This document shows positions 61,405 through 64,000 of a stretch of DNA of 64,000 bases, one piece after another; position 1 is the first letter of the stretch; each line of letters starts with the position of its first letter. The position numbers and the translations under genes are program-made. Source of the stretch: Streptomyces sp. NRRL F-6131 (GTDB lineage: Bacteria; Actinomycetota; Actinomycetes; Streptomycetales; Streptomycetaceae); NCBI GenBank assembly GCA_000719695.1, contig JOHN01000024.1, forward strand, positions 62,001-126,000, given 5' to 3'. The notes under the pieces are model-generated. The model had not been told where the DNA came from. It made no database searches and worked only from the letters and a program-made list of their open reading frames with translations.

Positions 61405-64000
61405 ATGATCATATGGAAGGTGCTCGGCCCGTTCCGGGTCGAGATCGAGGGCCGCACGGTCGACCCGGGCGGCCGGCTCGCCCGCATGGTCCTGGTCCAA
61501 CTGCTCCTCGCCCGCGGTGAGGTCGTGCCCACGGAGCGGATCATCGAGCAGTTGTGGCCGACCCGCGTCCCGTCGAGCGCACAGACGTCGCTGCACGCCT
61601 ATGTCGCGCGGCTGCGGCGCGTCCTGGAACCGGAGCGGCCGCCGCGGGCACCGGCCCGGGTGCTCGTCAGCGCACCCTACGGCTACGCCCTCACCGTGGC
61701 GCGGGACGCGGTGGACGCCTGGGCGTTCGAGGACCGGGTCGCGGCCTGCTCGGGAGCCGGGGCACCGGCCCGGTCGGCCGCCGACGGCCTGGCCGAGGCC
61801 CTCACCGGCTGGGGCGGTACGCCGTACGCGGAATTCGCGGACGAGCCGTGGACGGCCGCCGAACGCACCCGGCTGGAGGAGGTGCACCGCACCGCCCGCG
61901 AACGGCTCGCCGCCGCCCGGCTGGCGTGCGGGCACAGCGCACAGGCCCTCGCCGACGCCGGGGAACTGACCGCGGAACAGCCGCTGCACGAGGAGGGCTG
62001 GCGACTGCTGGCCCTCGCGCTGTGGGCCCGGGACCGCCAGGGGGACGCCCTGGCGGCACTGCGCCGCGCCCGGCACGTCCTCGACGAGGAGCTGGGCGTC
62101 ACGCCCGGTCCGGCGCTGCTGGAGCTGGAGCAGGCCCTGCTGCACCAACGGCTGGACGTGCTGCACCGGGCCACCGGGACACCCGCCGGTCGGCTCCGGA
62201 CCGGACCGACCGGACCGACCGGACCGACCGGACCGGACGAACCGACCGGGCCTACCGGGCCTACCGGGCCGACCGCCGGCACGGCTCTCGCACGGCCCGG
62301 AGCGACCGTGCTGGCGGCCGGCGGGCTCCTGGGCCGGGACGAAGAGCTGGCCGCACTGGCCGGCGCGGCGGACCGGGCCCGGAACGGCCGGACGCAGGTG
62401 GTCCTGGTCTCCGGTGAACCCGGCATCGGCAAGTCGAGCCTGCTCGACGCCCTGGTCCGCCAACTGCCGTTCCAGGGCTGGCTGGTCGGACTCGGGCAGT
62501 GCCCGGAGACCGACGGCGCCCCGCCCGGCCGGGCCTGGTTCGACATGCTGCCGGAGCTGGCGGACGCCGCACCGCCGGGACCGTACGCCGATGAGCTCGC
62601 TCCGCTGCTGTCTCCCGGCGCCCCGGGCGACGGTGCCCGGCCGGCCGGCAGCCCGGCCCGCCGCTTCCGCCTGCACAAGGCCCTGCTCGGCTGGCTCCGT
62701 GCGGCGGCGCTGCGGCAGCCGCTGGCCGTCGTGCTGGACGACCTGCACCGTGGCGACCCGGAGAGCGTCGAGCTGTTCCTGCTCTGCGCCGAGCACCTGC
62801 GTGACGTCCCGCTGCTCCTGGTCGGCTCGTACCGCACCGGCGAGGGCGACCTGACCGCGGCCCTGGGCCGGCTGGCCGCCCGATCGCCCGTACGGCTGGC
62901 GCTGGGCGGGCTGCCGGACGCCCTGGCGAAGGAGCTGATGCGACGCGGCGCCGCCGGGATGAGTGACCACGCCGCGGCGGCCCTCGTGGAACGCGCCGGC
63001 GGCAATCCCTTCCACCTCAGGGAGAGTTCGCTCCTGCTGGCCGCCGAGGGCGAGCAGCAGGCGCTGGCCCGGGTCCCGCAAGGGGTCCACGAGGTGCTGC
63101 GCCGACGGCTGGCGCTCCTCCCCCCGACCGTGACGGCCGGCCTGCGCCTGGCCGCCGTCGCCGGCCGCGAGGTCTCGGTGCCGCTCCTCCTCCACGCCAC
63201 GGACGGCGATGCCGACCAGCTCCTCGACGCCCTGGAGACGGGTGTCGCGATCGGGCTGCTCACCGAACCGCGGCCGGGCACGGTCCGGTTCACCCACGCC
63301 CTGGTGCGGGACGCGCTGGAGGGCGATCTCACCCGCCTGCGGCTGGCCCGGATGCACTCCCTCCTCGGCCGGGGCCTGGTCGCCCTGGGCTCGGACGACG
63401 TCGCCGCCGCGGCTCACCACCTCCTGCGGGCGGCCACGGTCGTGACCGCCGACGTCGGTCCCGCGGTCCACCACGCCCTGCTGGCCGGCGAGCAGGCCGT
63501 GCGGCGCTACGCCCCGCAGCAGGCCGAGGCCCTCCTGACCACCGCCCTCGGCCTGCTCACCGACCACCCGGCCGCCTTCGCCGGCCAGGACGCCGACCTG
63601 CTGCGCGTGACGCTGCTCGGCCGGCTGGTGGACTGCCGGATCCGGACGGGCGCCGTGGTTCCCGCCCGCGAGGCGCAGCAGCGGGCCGTCCTGGCGGCCC
63701 GCGCGGCCGGCCGGACCGACCTGCTGACCGCCGCCTACACCACGTGGACCGAGCCGACGCCCTGGCGGGTCCGCCCGTACGCGGCGTCCGACCCCGAGGC
63801 CGTCGCCGAGCTCGGCGGGCTGCTGGAGGAGCCGGGATTGTCCGACGGGCAGCGGTGCCTGCTCCTCGACCAGCTGGCCGACGCGCTCGACGACACCGAC
63901 CCCCGCGCGGTGGCCGTCGCACGCCGGGCCGTGGACCTCGCCCGGACCGCGGGCGAGCCCCGGTTGCGCGGCCTCACCCTCACCTCGCTGCTGCGCCGGG
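61405..64000 (+). CDS. SARP-family regulator with AAA/STAND ATPase domain, 3' end beyond window
   Basis: At least 865 residues, open at the window edge. The N-terminal SARP DNA-binding domain (~1-95) contains VLGPFRVEIEGRTVDPGG, LVQLLLARGEVVPTERIIEQ and LHAYVARLRRVLEP. The bacterial transcriptional activation domain (~100-245) contains LHEEGWRLLALALWARDRQG and LDEELGVTPGPALLELEQAL. A collagen-like TGP repeat linker follows (~270-295). An ATPase domain starts LLGRDEELAALAGAADRARN with Walker A VSGEPGIGKSSLLDALVRQL and Walker B LAVVLDDLHRGDPESVELFL, followed by helical repeats. Such AfsR/large-SARP proteins activate secondary metabolism. The frame stays open from the ATG at 61405 to base 64000. 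The gene may lead a biosynthetic cluster beyond the window. Confidence 0.88.
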   Translation, partial: MIIWKVLGPFRVEIEGRTVDPGGRLARMVLVQLLLARGEVVPTERIIEQLWPTRVPSSAQTSLHAYVARLRRVLEPERPPRAPARVLVSAPYGYALTVARDAVDAWAFEDRVAACSGAGAPARSAADGLAEALTGWGGTPYAEFADEPWTAAERTRLEEVHRTARERLAAARLACGHSAQALADAGELTAEQPLHEEGWRLLALALWARDRQGDALAALRRARHVLDEELGVTPGPALLELEQALLHQRLDVLHRATGTPAGRLRTGPTGPTGPTGPDEPTGPTGPTGPTAGTALARPGATVLAAGGLLGRDEELAALAGAADRARNGRTQVVLVSGEPGIGKSSLLDALVRQLPFQGWLVGLGQCPETDGAPPGRAWFDMLPELADAAPPGPYADELAPLLSPGAPGDGARPAGSPARRFRLHKALLGWLRAAALRQPLAVVLDDLHRGDPESVELFLLCAEHLRDVPLLLVGSYRTGEGDLTAALGRLAARSPVRLALGGLPDALAKELMRRGAAGMSDHAAAALVERAGGNPFHLRESSLLLAAEGEQQALARVPQGVHEVLRRRLALLPPTVTAGLRLAAVAGREVSVPLLLHATDGDADQLLDALETGVAIGLLTEPRPGTVRFTHALVRDALEGDLTRLRLARMHSLLGRGLVALGSDDVAAAAHHLLRAATVVTADVGPAVHHALLAGEQAVRRYAPQQAEALLTTALGLLTDHPAAFAGQDADLLRVTLLGRLVDCRIRTGAVVPAREAQQRAVLAARAAGRTDLLTAAYTTWTEPTPWRVRPYAASDPEAVAELGGLLEEPGLSDGQRCLLLDQLADALDDTDPRAVAVARRAVDLARTAGEPRLRGLTLTSLLRR
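62195..62275. repeat. 9-bp tandem repeat encoding a TGP linker in the SARP gene
   Basis: Imperfect copies of ACCGGACCG and ACCGGGCCT encode Thr-Gly-Pro triplets, interrupted by one Asp-Glu-Pro. The linker joins the SARP and ATPase domains. Copy-number change would keep frame. Confidence 0.8.

Noticed and set aside
59920-63567. A 1215-residue minus-strand open frame
   Set aside because: It is antisense to hmp and the SARP regulator, both with full domain patterns.
1-64000. tRNA, rRNA, insertion sequence, prophage or attachment-site features
   Set aside because: I found no T-loop/acceptor patterns, no transposase or integrase motifs, and no flanking direct repeats that would support any of these.

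Overview
The window is chromosomal DNA from a high-GC, filamentous actinomycete, almost certainly a member of the Streptomycetaceae (Streptomyces or Kitasatospora). Third codon positions are almost all G or C and GTG starts are common. Lineage markers include a chaplin-like surface protein, an Rpf-type secreted transglycosylase, SARP, MocR and DUF3040 families, secreted GH27 enzymes, and a TTA (bldA) codon. I found no rRNA, tRNA, CRISPR array, insertion sequence, integrase or attachment site.

Layout. 1-8.5 kb: a YwqG-like protein, a secreted protein, a MocR regulator, a small hypothetical protein, a chaplin, a universal stress protein, an Rpf-like transglycosylase, a DinB protein, a broken S1 protease and a DeoR regulator. 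8.6-16.4 kb: a sugar-binding lipoprotein divergent from two secreted GH27 alpha-galactosidase-type enzymes, followed by a sensor kinase that has lost its catalytic half. 16.7-26.3 kb: a sigma factor coupled to a partner gene, a CBS protein, an AraC-VOC-YjbR set, a dehydrogenase-TetR pair behind a perfect palindrome, a LigD-type polymerase-ligase, and a stand-alone PatG C-terminal domain. 26.3-36.6 kb: a DJ-1/PfpI protein, PRC-barrel and DUF3040 proteins, an AAC(2')-type acetyltransferase facing a secreted TNT-domain protein, a geranylgeranyl reductase homologue, a cation/proton antiporter, and an FHA protein with a kinase-lytic transglycosylase fusion. 36.9-46.6 kb: a secreted protein, a polysaccharide deacetylase with an acyltransferase, a metallopeptidase remnant, an aminotransferase with a DauR-like regulator, a YVTN beta-propeller protein, and an alpha/beta hydrolase divergent from a PaaX-like regulator.

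The most unusual part is 46.7-59.3 kb, all on the minus strand. A tightly packed four-gene operon encodes a two-TM coiled-coil protein, an active-looking CHAT (caspase-like) protease with a P-loop NTPase, a 1655-residue P-loop and helical-repeat protein whose C-terminus looks like a dead CHAT domain, and a HExxH gluzincin metallopeptidase. Upstream on the same strand are a membrane-anchored NPCBM-like protein and a two-gene unit whose products share a near-identical glycine-rich motif, at the C-terminus of one and the N-terminus of the next. I read this as a candidate protease-centred conflict or programmed-cell-death system; that function is inference. The window ends with an nsrR-hmp nitric-oxide detoxification pair and the start of a large SARP/AAA regulator.

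Regulation visible in the sequence includes perfect or near-perfect palindromes upstream of the TetR unit, the DauR-like gene, the first GH27 gene and the PaaX/hydrolase pair. There are also ten hairpins, mostly strong terminator candidates, including a 34-bp perfect palindrome between two convergent genes.
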